DNA of 64,000 nucleotides from positions 1-64,000 of the forward strand of contig JAQIBV010000054.1 in assembly GCA_027858855.1 (NCBI GenBank), read 5' to 3'. This document shows positions 36,140 through 45,227 of the stretch, one piece after another (position 1 is the first letter of the stretch; every line of letters starts with the position of its first letter). The DNA is from Spirochaetota bacterium. GTDB taxonomy: Bacteria > Spirochaetota > UBA4802 > JAFGJZ01. The position numbers and the translations under genes were made by a program. The notes under the pieces are model-generated. The model was not told the DNA's origin. It worked only from the letters and a program-made list of their open reading frames with translations, and ran no database searches.

Positions 36140-37684
36140 TTAGCTTTTTTCTGTAAAAAGATCCGAGATTGCATGGTTAAGATCATTAATATTAACCGGT
36201 TTTGAAAGATGACTGGCAAAAAGGTTTTTGCTGTTCTCATTGTACAGTTCTTCGGTAATAAAGGCGCTGACGGCTATTATTGGTGTTTTTATGCCGCGTT
36301 TTTTCAGTTCGCGTGCTGTATCTATTCCGCTAAGGCCACGCATTCGAATGTCCATAAGAATTAAGGAGATATTAGATGCTCTGTTTGTGTCAAAAAGACC
36401 CAGGCACTCATAACCGTCACAAACAGAAATTACCTCTTGATCCATTTTTTCGAAATACTTAATCAGAAAGTCGCGGTTGCCGTTATTGTCTTCAACAATA
36501 AGAATGTTTCCATCTACCGGAACAAAGGGGTATTCGCTTTTAACGTTGATCTCCTCAGTTTTAGTGGGGCTTTTATCGTGAAGGGCTGCCAGTACTACCC
36601 TGAAAAGCGATCCTTTGCCAGGTTCGCTCTCAAGCTCGATCATTCCACCGTGGGTTTCGACCAGAATACGTGTAATGGCCAGACCCAAACCGCTACCTAC
36701 CGAGTCACAGGATGAGTCCAGTGAGATCTGCTCGAAGGTCTCGAAGATCAGTTGCTGCTCGTTTTTAGCGATGCCCGATCCGTTGTCCTGCACTTCTAAA
36801 TAGCAGTGGCCCTTTTTTTCTAACAGACGAATATCTACCTTTCCTCCGGGTGGCGTGAATTTGACTGCGTTTGATAACAGATTTAGCAGTATCTGTTTAA
36901 ATCTCATTTTATCGGCAAAGATTGTTATCGGGAAGTCGGGCAGTTCACAGGATACCGTAATGCCGTTTTCGTTTGCACAATGCTCTACCAGTTTTACACA
37001 ATCGGCAACAATCGGTTCGGGGTTCATATGTACCAGGTTAAATTTAATTTTACCGGCGTGAATCTTCATATAGTCAAGTATCTCATTAATCAGAGAAAGC
37101 AGGTGTTCTCCGCTCGAAACTATGTGTTTCAACTGATTGTCATACTCCTCTGGGTCGTACCCCATTTTCATCAGTTTTGCGAATCCTAAAATAGAGTTCA
37201 GAGGTGTGCGCAGTTCATGGCTCATATTGGCTAAAAATTTCGATTTAGAGTAGTTTGCCTTCTCAGCAGCATTTTTCAGGTTTATCAGTGCCTGGTTCTC
37301 CTGTTCAATGCTGTGCCGATACAGTGCAGAGTCAATGTTGGATTGAAGCACACGTATATCCAGCGGCTTTACCATGTAGCCATAGGGGCGTGTTGTGCGC
37401 GCACGATGCTTTATCTCCTCATCTGAGAAAGAGGTCAGAAAAATAACAGGTATGTTAAACTGATCAGCGATATAACCTGCAGTTTCAATGCCATCGGTGT
37501 TGCCCTTAAGCTGGATATCCATTATAATGATGTCGGGATCAAAATCTTTGACGTAGGATACAGCTGAGAGCGAACTATTAGCGATAGCAATAACTCCATA
37601 ACCGAGCTTTTGCAGTTTGCTTTGTAGGTCTGCGGCAGTTAGTGCGTCATCTTCAACAATTAGTATTGTAATGTTACTTTTCAT
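36140..37684 (-). CDS. Hybrid histidine kinase REC-HisKA-HATPase-REC
   Basis: A 514-residue cytoplasmic protein with no membrane segment. The first receiver has ILIVEDD and acceptor Asp56 in IIMDIQL; a HisKA domain follows with MSHELRTPLNSILG (His156). The HATPase shows NLLSNAVKFTPPGG, VQDNGSGI and GSGLGLAI. A second receiver (about 390-510) has ILIVEDNNGN and LILMDIRM. The N-terminal receiver suggests it is itself controlled by another kinase and then passes phosphate to its own C-terminal receiver, as in branched phosphorelays. The neighbouring genes do not reveal the output. Confidence 0.9.
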   Translation of the reverse strand: MKSNITILIVEDDALTAADLQSKLQKLGYGVIAIANSSLSAVSYVKDFDPDIIIMDIQLKGNTDGIETAGYIADQFNIPVIFLTSFSDEEIKHRARTTRPYGYMVKPLDIRVLQSNIDSALYRHSIEQENQALINLKNAAEKANYSKSKFLANMSHELRTPLNSILGFAKLMKMGYDPEEYDNQLKHIVSSGEHLLSLINEILDYMKIHAGKIKFNLVHMNPEPIVADCVKLVEHCANENGITVSCELPDFPITIFADKMRFKQILLNLLSNAVKFTPPGGKVDIRLLEKKGHCYLEVQDNGSGIAKNEQQLIFETFEQISLDSSCDSVGSGLGLAITRILVETHGGMIELESEPGKGSLFRVVLAALHDKSPTKTEEINVKSEYPFVPVDGNILIVEDNNGNRDFLIKYFEKMDQEVISVCDGYECLGLFDTNRASNISLILMDIRMRGLSGIDTARELKKRGIKTPIIAVSAFITEELYNENSKNLFASHLSKPVNINDLNHAISDLFTEKS

Positions 37685-37975
37685 TAATAATATTAAGCCT
37701 CTATAGTTATAATTAGGAATAAACCAGTTTATATGTATGGGTGTATCTTATAACCGAGGGTTTGCTACGAACCGTTTACGTTCCCTTGATTCATGTAAGT
37801 ATACCCATATTTGTTGCTTTGGGCAAGTAAATGGGAGTGGTTGTTGTGAAAGAAAAAAGTATTGTATCCTGCGTTGCCTTTGTGTTATGTGTTCGAATAG
37901 ACTCAGGCAGACATACTGCTTTTCTATGGTTATCAGGCAGTTCCCTGCTAAAATTATTAATTCGATGGATGTTCC

Positions 37976-39478
37976 ATGTATCTGTTTACAGGCGGTTTAC
38001 ACCAATTTCGTATCTTGTCACTGGCGATGATCATTTTTCTATTTCCGGCAGCGGGCATGGCTTCGCCACTAATTGTGTCTACCGGTCTTCACTCCGACAG
38101 TGCGCGTTCTTCTCTTCTTGTATCGCTCTTCGAGACTCATTTTACTAATCTGGTGCGTATCGGTGGGGATTTTGATCCTGTCAAGCCTGAATCTTTAATG
38201 CCTCAGCTAAGAGATAACAATCTTCTGGAAGATTCGGCTCTAATGCGTTTTGCCCGCACAAGTGGCATTGACATTGTGGTTCGAGGGTCGGTTCTTGATC
38301 GGGGCGATTCCGTAATAGTTGATCTTTATGCGCTCAGCTATGATGTTCCGTTTAACGGAAACGTTGTAGCCCGTTATACAGTTACAATATCGTTTAAAAA
38401 TGTAGAATATTCGGCCAGAGAGCTCAGTTATTGCATGGAAGAGCACACTGGTCGCTTTTTAGCGGAGTTATACAGTGAATACTCATTTCCTGTTCGGGTG
38501 AAGATCAGAAATGGGGTTCTTGAGTATGATGATTTCCCGTTAAAGGAAAAAAGGTATGATCTTTACCATATAAAAGATGAAAGCCGTGCTACCGTCCGTT
38601 TTTCGCGAGAGAGTTCGCTGGCGGTGAAAAATAGAACTCTTGTTCCTGATGGCTTTGTGCAGGATGGCAATTATTTTGTATTACGGACATTCAAAGACGA
38701 GGCTGCCTTTCTTGAAGAGTTCTATTATGGAAGAAAAAAGGAGATTGTATTCCGCCCTGTAACTTTAGAAGAGACACTATTTACCGCACTTGCCACACCT
38801 TTAATAGGGATACTCTCTCCCATTGCGGCACCGGCGACCTACTACTCCTCTTCAGACTACGAGGGTCTTGGCCTATGGGCTCTTAACAATGCTCCCTATA
38901 TGTATATCGGGATTCAGGGGCTGCTTAATCGGCCAACGGTTCTTCGTGAAGATAAAAAAAACATCAGTAAATTTCAGAAGAGTTCGTTTTACTTCGGGCT
39001 CTACTATTTTTTGGGTGCTGGGGCATCCATGTACGCCGACTCGGCAGGCGCGCGTGCCGCACAGAGCGCGGCTGCCTATAATACTGTGGATCCCTACATG
39101 GGAAGTGACTACAGCGCACTCTACTTTTCCATTCTTGGAAGCGGGGGCGGCCATTTTTACAAGGGATACCGCGGATGGGGGTATCTCTTCTTTCATCTTG
39201 ATAATACCCTGCTTTTTACTTCGCTCTATTATCTTTTAGACGAAGAGCGTTATGACGGTTCTTCGTATTCTCGCTCGTCATCCGATAAAACCTATGGATA
39301 CATTGCGGCAGGTGCCGCGCTTCTGGTTAGGGCCTTCGAGGTTTACCACTGCAGCACTCTTAAGTTTAACATACAGAATGGAACCCTTTCAGATAGCAGC
39401 GTTTCGCTGGTTCCCATCGTATCGACCGACCCTAATGGCTCTTTGATAGCGGGTTTTGGTTTTGAGAGGAAGCTATGA
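37976..39478 (+). CDS. Exported envelope protein A of a coupled paralogous pair
   Basis: About 500 residues, family not recognised. A signal segment (about 1-30) is followed by an alpha/beta domain (about 31-165) whose strand pattern (DIVVRGSVLDRGDSVIVDLYALS) resembles CsgG/TolB-N-like periplasmic domains. A middle part could be a small PEGA-like module, and the C-terminal half is hydrophobic with several likely membrane helices and the block SGGGHFYKGYRGWGYLFF. The stop overlaps the next gene's start (ATGA), so the two are translated together. The ATG at 37976 has only a weak ribosome site; an internal ATG near 38027 is possible. Confidence 0.65.
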   Translation: MYLFTGGLHQFRILSLAMIIFLFPAAGMASPLIVSTGLHSDSARSSLLVSLFETHFTNLVRIGGDFDPVKPESLMPQLRDNNLLEDSALMRFARTSGIDIVVRGSVLDRGDSVIVDLYALSYDVPFNGNVVARYTVTISFKNVEYSARELSYCMEEHTGRFLAELYSEYSFPVRVKIRNGVLEYDDFPLKEKRYDLYHIKDESRATVRFSRESSLAVKNRTLVPDGFVQDGNYFVLRTFKDEAAFLEEFYYGRKKEIVFRPVTLEETLFTALATPLIGILSPIAAPATYYSSSDYEGLGLWALNNAPYMYIGIQGLLNRPTVLREDKKNISKFQKSSFYFGLYYFLGAGASMYADSAGARAAQSAAAYNTVDPYMGSDYSALYFSILGSGGGHFYKGYRGWGYLFFHLDNTLLFTSLYYLLDEERYDGSSYSRSSSDKTYGYIAAGAALLVRAFEVYHCSTLKFNIQNGTLSDSSVSLVPIVSTDPNGSLIAGFGFERKL

Positions 39479-40917
39479 AACTTCGGATATTTATTACAGC
39501 AACTATTATGCTGATCTCCTTTTCTCAGTTATGGGCCGTTCCTTCAGTTGCCCTTTTTTCTGTTCAATCACGTTCAGACTCCATCAACTCCCTTATAATA
39601 GAGTCTGAAAGAATTATTAGAACTACAGTTAAAAGCTTCGGGCGTCTAGAGCTTGTAGAAACTAATACATTGATCAGGGCCGGATCATCAATCACCTTGA
39701 GTGATGTTGTTCCCGATCGCTATTTTTCCATCTCGCAGCAGGCCGGTGCCGATGCTACAATTCTCTTTTCGATTCATCAGGCTGGGGTTGTATCGTATGG
39801 AGAGTTGATTATAGAGCCTCACAATCAGCTGCTTTCTGGGTATGCTCGTCGAATAAGGGTAGAGAGCAAGATTTTACGAAACATTCCCTATCTGCTTCAA
39901 CGCGAATTGATTAAGCTTCATAAAGAGATGCCCATTTTTTATAAACAGATAGAAATTGGTGATAACTGGTCTGTAATAAATGCTGGAACCTACAGTGGAC
40001 TTCAAACCGGCAGTGAGTATCGTACCGGTAACGGCTCGCGCATCATGGTCGAGACCGCCGGCCGTTATGAGTCGTATGTCGTTATTCGTAATGCGATAGA
40101 TCAACAGGACAGTATAACTCTGTATGCAAATACTGATGAGCCGTTGAAACAGTGCAATAAAATAATAAAGGCGAATATTAAAAGAAGGTACGGCGCTGCT
40201 GAAAACTATTCCAAACGTCGTGAGCCGGTTAAGCAGTATCTTGAATCACTGATTATTGTGAATCCTCTTGGCAATGTTCTTTTGCCCGGTTATGGCTCGT
40301 ATATCAATACCCGTTACATGGGTTTCGAGAGCCCGCATCCTTCATCTGTAAATATGATTTATACCGCATCGTTGTATCTGACAGCACTGTTGTATGTGCC
40401 CGTGAAGACCCGTTTTGATGGAAACTTTTTTCCGTGGGTACAGGATTCAGACAAGTCTGACAAAGTGCTTCGTCGACAGCAGTTTTTATGGACGATGATC
40501 CCATTAACCTTTACCGTCTCGTATCTTGACCACCTGGCAATACAGTATCGCAAAGACTCTGTTCTTCCGCCTGGTTTTTTCCATGCCGCGACTCCCTATG
40601 TACATTCACTTTTCATTCCGGGAGGAGGTCATTTCTATCGAGGTGATAGAGTTTCTGGCTGGAGCTATTATGCAGCCGAATCTGCGGCATTCTATTTTGC
40701 CTTTACTGCTGAATCTGACAAAGAGCGGTCAATGGCTCTCTATTCTTTGGGTGGGCTGAAGGTGCTTGAATTTGCTCATCTGCTTTTTACAAAGAGTTCG
40801 TTTGATTTCTATCACAAGGAGTTCGACAGCAGTTCGACAACATCTTTTATCAGTTCGCTTGGAGCAGATGTGAACGGTGGCCCTATGATAATGGCGGGTG
40901 CGCAGTTAAAATTCTGA
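39475..40917 (+). CDS. Exported envelope protein B of a coupled paralogous pair
   Basis: A 480-residue protein with a signal peptide (MKLRIFITATIMLISFSQLWA). Its layout matches the preceding protein: an N-terminal alpha/beta domain (VALFSVQSR, LELVETNTLIRAG, GADATILFSIHQAG), a central part, then membrane helices around PGGGHFYRGDRVSGWSYYAAE and KVLEFAHLLFTKSSFDFYH, which mirrors RAFEVYHCSTLKFNI in protein A. The shared GGGHFY(K/R)G suggests gene duplication. It starts within the stop codon of gene A. No characterised family was recognised; a membrane complex of the two is an inference. Confidence 0.68.
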   Translation: MKLRIFITATIMLISFSQLWAVPSVALFSVQSRSDSINSLIIESERIIRTTVKSFGRLELVETNTLIRAGSSITLSDVVPDRYFSISQQAGADATILFSIHQAGVVSYGELIIEPHNQLLSGYARRIRVESKILRNIPYLLQRELIKLHKEMPIFYKQIEIGDNWSVINAGTYSGLQTGSEYRTGNGSRIMVETAGRYESYVVIRNAIDQQDSITLYANTDEPLKQCNKIIKANIKRRYGAAENYSKRREPVKQYLESLIIVNPLGNVLLPGYGSYINTRYMGFESPHPSSVNMIYTASLYLTALLYVPVKTRFDGNFFPWVQDSDKSDKVLRRQQFLWTMIPLTFTVSYLDHLAIQYRKDSVLPPGFFHAATPYVHSLFIPGGGHFYRGDRVSGWSYYAAESAAFYFAFTAESDKERSMALYSLGGLKVLEFAHLLFTKSSFDFYHKEFDSSSTTSFISSLGADVNGGPMIMAGAQLKF

Positions 40918-40978
40918 TTTAAATCCTATTCATTAATACAAAACTACAACAACCGGTTTGTTATTGCAAATAAAAAAG

Positions 40979-41008
40979 GTGCGGACATTAAGTCGGCGCT
41001 CAATTTTT
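40979..41008 (+). terminator. Probable terminator after the paralogous pair
   Basis: GTGC-G-GAC (40979-40986) can pair with GTC-G-GCGC (40992-40999), and CAATTTTT follows. The stem has one internal mismatch and a wobble pair. Confidence 0.5.
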
Positions 41009-41146
41009 AGCAATGTTAGTGATCGATTATTAGCCGTAACGGACTTTTTATTAGACCTGCTTTGGGCAACTTGTGGCTAATATTTGTAGATAATTGAATT
41101 TGCTTGTAGAAGATCTTATATTCAAAAAGGAAGTTGTAATTTATTC

Positions 41147-41174
41147 TTGACTATTCCCTGTTTTGGCTTATTAT
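41147..41174 (+). promoter_or_regulatory. Promoter-like sequence before the Cys-rich gene
   Basis: TTGACT (41147-41152), 16 bases, TATTAT (41169-41174). If used, it gives a leader of about 165 bases before the Cys-rich protein start; no gene lies in 41009-41340. Confidence 0.5.
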
Positions 41175-41348
41175 TTTGAATTTGATTCATTTTTCAGGTG
41201 AAAGCTTTTTAATTAATAACTAGTGGTCCTGATAAAACTGTTGCAAAAGCAGGTTTGGCTATTAGTTTTGGTTGTAATATGATCAAATTGGTGATATTAG
41301 TGGCCAATATTCATTTTAGAATTATTTGTGCCAAGAAGGAGAAAAGAT

Positions 41349-41552
41349 ATGTCATGTTGTAGTGAAACAGGAAAAACAAGTGGAGAGTGCTGTGGTGGCA
41401 CAAAGGAGCATCATGCCGGTGGTTGTTGCTCTGATAACAGTTCAATACTGAGCCCTGAAGAGCAGCTTTCAGAACTATTCGTTTATAAGGAAGTTCTTGA
41501 AAAGGAGCTGTCTAAGGTCAATTCATTGATAGAAAAAATTAGTAACGAGTAG
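41349..41552 (+). CDS. Small Cys/His-rich protein with coiled-coil tail
   Basis: About 67 residues. AAGGAG six bases before the ATG at 41349 fixes the start. The first 32 residues hold three CC pairs and two histidines (SCC, ECCGG, EHHAGGCC), a likely metal-binding module. The rest is an amphipathic helix (SPEEQLSELFVYKEVLEKELSKVNSLIEKI) of coiled-coil type. It resembles small metal-binding proteins of the DUF5320-like kind, which occur in anaerobes. Metal and partner are unknown. Confidence 0.7.
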   Translation: MSCCSETGKTSGECCGGTKEHHAGGCCSDNSSILSPEEQLSELFVYKEVLEKELSKVNSLIEKISNE

Positions 41553-41709
41553 TGCTATTTTGAGTTTAAGTTATGAATTTCGGTATACACTCCTGTAGAT
41601 TTTTTTTATGTTGTCCGGTAATTAATTAGTATTTGTAATTCTTGTATTTGGTCTTTGCGTTATTCTTAATAGGCACTTAAACGATGTTCCCTTCTAGAAG
41701 ATCGCATCT

Positions 41710-41732
41710 GCTACGAAGGGAGTAGCGTTTTT
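41710..41732 (+). terminator. Possible terminator after the Cys-rich gene
   Basis: GCTAC (41710-41714) and GTAGC (41722-41726) form a small stem followed by GTTTTT. An alternative longer-range pairing TCCCTTC/GAAGGGA overlaps it. Confidence 0.4.
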
Positions 41733-41774
41733 GGGCTTGTTCCACATTTTTTTTAATTCCTGGCATTTGCCTTT

Positions 41775-42605
41775 TTAGGGATTAAGAAAAACGACAGATG
41801 CAAGCGGAACGATTTCTGTAATTCCTAAATGGGAGTTAGCAGCTTTCAGAAAATTATCTATTACCGCGTGCCCCTGAGAGGGGTTGTTTGCTGGTAGTTC
41901 GGGGTGAAACTGAACACCGTAAACAGGTAGCCGAACATGCTTTATCGCATACACCTTCACCAGGCTGTGTGTCGCAATTACGATAAAATCTTCCGGCATT
42001 TGCTTTATCTCTTCGCAGTGTGATACATAAAATTTTGTTTTCAGAGGATACCCTTTGAAAAGATCAGAGTCTGTTTCGGTAATAGTAACTGGTACAAATC
42101 CCTTTAGCTTAAAGCAGCCGGAATACCCTTCCGACTTATTACAACTTTCTACATTAATCAGATCAACCGATCCTCCCCATAATAATGCAAAAAGCTGGTG
42201 ACCTCCGCAAATTCCTAAGGCGGGGACTTTCTTGTTTTCAAGGTACTCTTTTATATAGTAGAAATCAGAGATTTCGTATTCTTCCCAGGGAGTAGACTGG
42301 CCTGTAATAATTACTATATCAGGGCTGAACAGAATAAAACCGTCGCGGTCGCTGTAATGGAAAACTTTCGTGCTAATTTTATCAGTTTTGGGCAGAAGCG
42401 CTAAAACCGGTGTAACCATAGAAATTTTGGATGAATCTTTCGCGGGATTGATTACCGCAATTTTGACACTAGTCTTAATTGTAGTTTTAGGCTGAGACTT
42501 AATTGCAGTTGTCTCTTCAGTCGGTTGTTGAGGTGGGGGCTGAGCAGTGCAGGAAAACAGGATTATCATTGCTACGGCCAAAACTCTTTTCAAGATTCTC
42601 TCCAT
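41775..42605 (-). CDS. Lipoprotein with class I glutamine amidotransferase-like domain
   Basis: A 276-residue protein. The N-terminus (MERILKRVLAVAMIILFSC) is a lipoprotein signal with Cys19, followed by a Pro/Thr-rich spacer to about residue 46. The remaining 230 residues are a class I glutamine amidotransferase-like fold: nucleophile elbow GICGGHQ (Cys133) and GVQFHPE (His234, Glu236), so the triad is complete. Such domains normally work in the cytoplasm with a synthase partner; here it should sit in the periplasm or on the surface. A gamma-glutamyl hydrolase or peptidase role is possible. It is a single gene, so no partner is shown. Confidence 0.8.
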   Translation of the reverse strand: MERILKRVLAVAMIILFSCTAQPPPQQPTEETTAIKSQPKTTIKTSVKIAVINPAKDSSKISMVTPVLALLPKTDKISTKVFHYSDRDGFILFSPDIVIITGQSTPWEEYEISDFYYIKEYLENKKVPALGICGGHQLFALLWGGSVDLINVESCNKSEGYSGCFKLKGFVPVTITETDSDLFKGYPLKTKFYVSHCEEIKQMPEDFIVIATHSLVKVYAIKHVRLPVYGVQFHPELPANNPSQGHAVIDNFLKAANSHLGITEIVPLASVVFLNP

Positions 42606-42858
42606 TCCGGTGTTTGTACGCCAGAATTACAATTTTTAAAATTATAGGGAAGTTTTGCAGATTGTTTGTGCTGGTTGATAGTTTATCGATCAGATCATAC
42701 CGGTGGTCAAGTTTTTTAAAGACCCAAATTACTTTTTTGAGAATAAGCCGTGATGAGCTCAAAAAATTAACTTTTCAATCAGATTGTGAACAATCCGGTA
42801 TTATATAGTTTTTTCAAAGTGATGCTGGGCGATCAGAAAAAGAGTTTAAATGATGTTG

Positions 42859-42907
42859 ACTGATGAACTTTGAATTATTATTTGCTAATTGTTCAAAGCT
42901 CATCAGT
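42859..42907. repeat. Large inverted repeat of unknown function
   Basis: ACTGATGA-A-CTTTGAA (42859-42874) is complementary to TTCAAAG-C-TCATCAGT (42892-42907) with one mismatch. No T-run follows on either strand and no gene lies in 42606-42957. Confidence 0.65.
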
Positions 42908-42957
42908 ACCTGGTTTTCAAAATTCTTTGGTAATTTTTCGAAGTTCCCTATAATAAG

Positions 42958-42991
42958 TTTAAGGGAGACACTATAGTGCGCCTCCCTTAAA
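42958..42991 (-). terminator. Terminator of the GH3 lipoprotein gene
   Basis: TTTAAGGGAG (42958-42967) is the exact complement of CTCCCTTAAA (42982-42991), with an inner CACTATAGTG palindrome. It lies right after the GH3 stop. Confidence 0.7.
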
Positions 42992-42994
42992 ATA

Positions 42995-44887
42995 TTAATT
43001 GCTGTTCATCTGAAGCCCGTATCCACGAGGATACAAACCCTTTGTGTTTTTTTTAACCGGAACATCCTTCATACTGCGCGGCCATGTAAATGAAAGTTTT
43101 CCTGTAAAGTCGTGATCACCGTAAAGAACATCGGTAATACCGGGACCAGCCATCGAGCCCGGTAGCCACGCTGCCACTATGGCGTCGCAATAGGGTGCGA
43201 TCTCGTCAATTATAAGCGGGCGTCCGCTTATAATCACTGCGATAACCTGTGTTCCCTTGCTGCTTGCATTTTTCACGCGAGCAACATCCTCTTCGGATAC
43301 ACGAAGATCATTGCTGTCCCCCATGAATTCAACATACGGAACTTCACCGATTACAACGATCGATTTCTTTGCCACACCTGTGTCTTCGCCATTATCGGAA
43401 TAGCTGATCTTGCTTTCTCCCAGTCGTGCGGTTAACGCTTCAAGAATGGTTGTGCCTTTAACAAACATCTGTTGTGATTTAATTCTTTGAGAATTGTTTT
43501 CCAGTCCTCCAGCTAATTCCTCATAGATGCTGTAACCACCCCAATAAATAGTCCATCCTCCGCACATAACACCCATGTCTTTGGACTTGGTTCCAACAAT
43601 TGCAACCGGGTCCTCGGTGGATAGAGGGAGTGCCGCTTTCTCATTTTTAAGTAGTACAAGGCTTTTGCGGACGGCCTCACGGGCGGTCTCCATGGAAGCA
43701 TCTGTTCCAACAGATGACAATAGTGAGTCGTCAGCAAGTGGATTTTCGAAAAGACCCATCTCAAACTTCAGTTTAAGTATTCGTCGTACAGAGGTGTTAA
43801 TGCGTTCTTCACTGATTATTCCATCTTTAACGTTTTGACTTACCTCTGAAATAAAGGATTCATAGGTGTCCGGGATCATTATCATGTCTATTCCGGCATT
43901 GATGCTCTGTGCTAAAAGGTTGGTGCCTTTCAGCTGTTTGTGCCCGGCCCAGTCGGAAACAATAAGACCGTCAAAACCAAGTTCTTTCCGTAGTACATCA
44001 ATCCACTTTTTGCTTCCATGCATCTCCTCACCGCGAATTCCGGAAAACGAGATCATGATTGTTGCCGGGTTCTCTTTGACGGCCTCTATATAGGGTGCCA
44101 GATGTATCGATCTCAGCTCTTCATCTGTAGCCGTGGAGTCACCCTGGTCGATTCCGCCTAACATTCCTGTTCCCCATTCGGCGGCTCCATCTCCAAAGTA
44201 GTGCTTCACACAGGCCGCAACAGAGTCGCGACTGTTAAGCCCTCCAGCTTGCAACCCCTTTACGTAGGCAGCTCCTAAAGGCGACACAATGTCCGGTGTT
44301 TCACCGAAGCTCTCGTAGGTCCGTCCCCAGCGAATGTCGCGAGCTACAGCCACACAGGGAGAGAAATTCCAGTGAATTCCGGATGCAGCCATTTCGGTTG
44401 CGGTTATTCGACCGATTTTTTCCATAAGAGCCGTGTCATTTGCGGCGCCCAGACCAATGTTGTGAGGAAAAACCGTTGCACCTATAGCCTTTGCATGTCC
44501 GTGTACGGCGTCGATTCCATACAGGATAGGAATTCCCAGACGTGATTCGAGTGCAGCTTTCTGATAGTCGTTGCAGAATTCCAGCCAGTTTTCCGGTTTG
44601 GACCCGGAAAGTGGTCCGTCGCTGCCTCCGCTTAGAATTGATCCCAAAGAATAGTTGGTCACGTCCATCGGAGAGGCCGCATAATTTGCCGCCTGTGCCA
44701 TCTGTGCAACCTTCTCTTCGAGTGTCATGTAGCTTAGCAGGTCGTCTATACGCTCTTCAATTGGTAAATCCGCGTTTCTGTATTTTGCTCTTGAAGAGAT
44801 ATTTTGTTGTTCCTGTTTTGCTTTGCATCCAGTGAAAATCAGTAAAAAAGAGAATAACGCTAATAAAATGAATCTGGTTTTTTTCAT
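42995..44887 (-). CDS. Glycoside hydrolase family 3 lipoprotein (exo-beta-glucanase type)
   Basis: A 630-residue GH3 enzyme with a lipoprotein signal ending LIFTGC, so it acts outside the cytoplasm. It shows the exo-glucanase (ExoI/BglX) features YGIDAVHGH, FSPCVAVARDIRWGRTYES, CVKHYFGDG and VSDWAG (nucleophile Asp), and a C-domain with SLVLLKNE, VIISGRPL and AWLPGS. It ends after the C-domain without a fibronectin-III-like part. AGGAGAG precedes the ATG. It has no copy of the 14-base LacI operator, so it appears to be controlled differently from the glucan locus at 0-10 kb, although it may feed the same pool of glucosides. Confidence 0.92.
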   Translation of the reverse strand: MKKTRFILLALFSFLLIFTGCKAKQEQQNISSRAKYRNADLPIEERIDDLLSYMTLEEKVAQMAQAANYAASPMDVTNYSLGSILSGGSDGPLSGSKPENWLEFCNDYQKAALESRLGIPILYGIDAVHGHAKAIGATVFPHNIGLGAANDTALMEKIGRITATEMAASGIHWNFSPCVAVARDIRWGRTYESFGETPDIVSPLGAAYVKGLQAGGLNSRDSVAACVKHYFGDGAAEWGTGMLGGIDQGDSTATDEELRSIHLAPYIEAVKENPATIMISFSGIRGEEMHGSKKWIDVLRKELGFDGLIVSDWAGHKQLKGTNLLAQSINAGIDMIMIPDTYESFISEVSQNVKDGIISEERINTSVRRILKLKFEMGLFENPLADDSLLSSVGTDASMETAREAVRKSLVLLKNEKAALPLSTEDPVAIVGTKSKDMGVMCGGWTIYWGGYSIYEELAGGLENNSQRIKSQQMFVKGTTILEALTARLGESKISYSDNGEDTGVAKKSIVVIGEVPYVEFMGDSNDLRVSEEDVARVKNASSKGTQVIAVIISGRPLIIDEIAPYCDAIVAAWLPGSMAGPGITDVLYGDHDFTGKLSFTWPRSMKDVPVKKNTKGLYPRGYGLQMNSN

Positions 44888-44929
44888 GAGTCGCTCTCCT
44901 GTTTTATGGTAATAGATTTAAAGTTTTTT

Positions 44930-44973
44930 AAAAAGCATCCTGCTCGCTGATATTTAGCAGTGACATGCTTTTT
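44930..44973. promoter_or_regulatory. Terminator-like hairpin in the GH3 lipoprotein leader
   Basis: AAAAAGCAT (44930-44938) pairs with ATGCTTTTT (44965-44973), with a nested CTGCT/AGCAG stem. Minus-strand transcripts would meet this hairpin and its T-run about 43 bases before the GH3 start codon, so it may be an attenuator; on the plus strand it would be an orphan terminator. No gene lies in 44974-45227. Confidence 0.5.
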
Positions 44974-45227
44974 AATATATGTCGCGAGTGTGTAAAGGAA
45001 AGCGATTTTATGCGTATCCGGTCGGTTTAGAGGAGATTAGAGTAAAACTTTAGTACGAGAGAGGACTCCTGAAGTCTTATTTAGGGACTTTAAAATTAAT
45101 AAATCCACTTTTAATATGGGGTTTTGATCAGTACACCTTTATAAAAGACGTACTAGCTGAACGGATATTTTTTTTTGCTATGGATCTTTTTTATTGACGA
45201 ATTAAGAAGTAGGAAACTAGTGGACAT

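Noticed and set aside
37737-38148. Two open frames of about 100 codons before and over the start of envelope gene A.
   Set aside because: They overlap gene A in another frame, lack ribosome sites and encode Cys/Arg-rich composition typical of out-of-frame reading.
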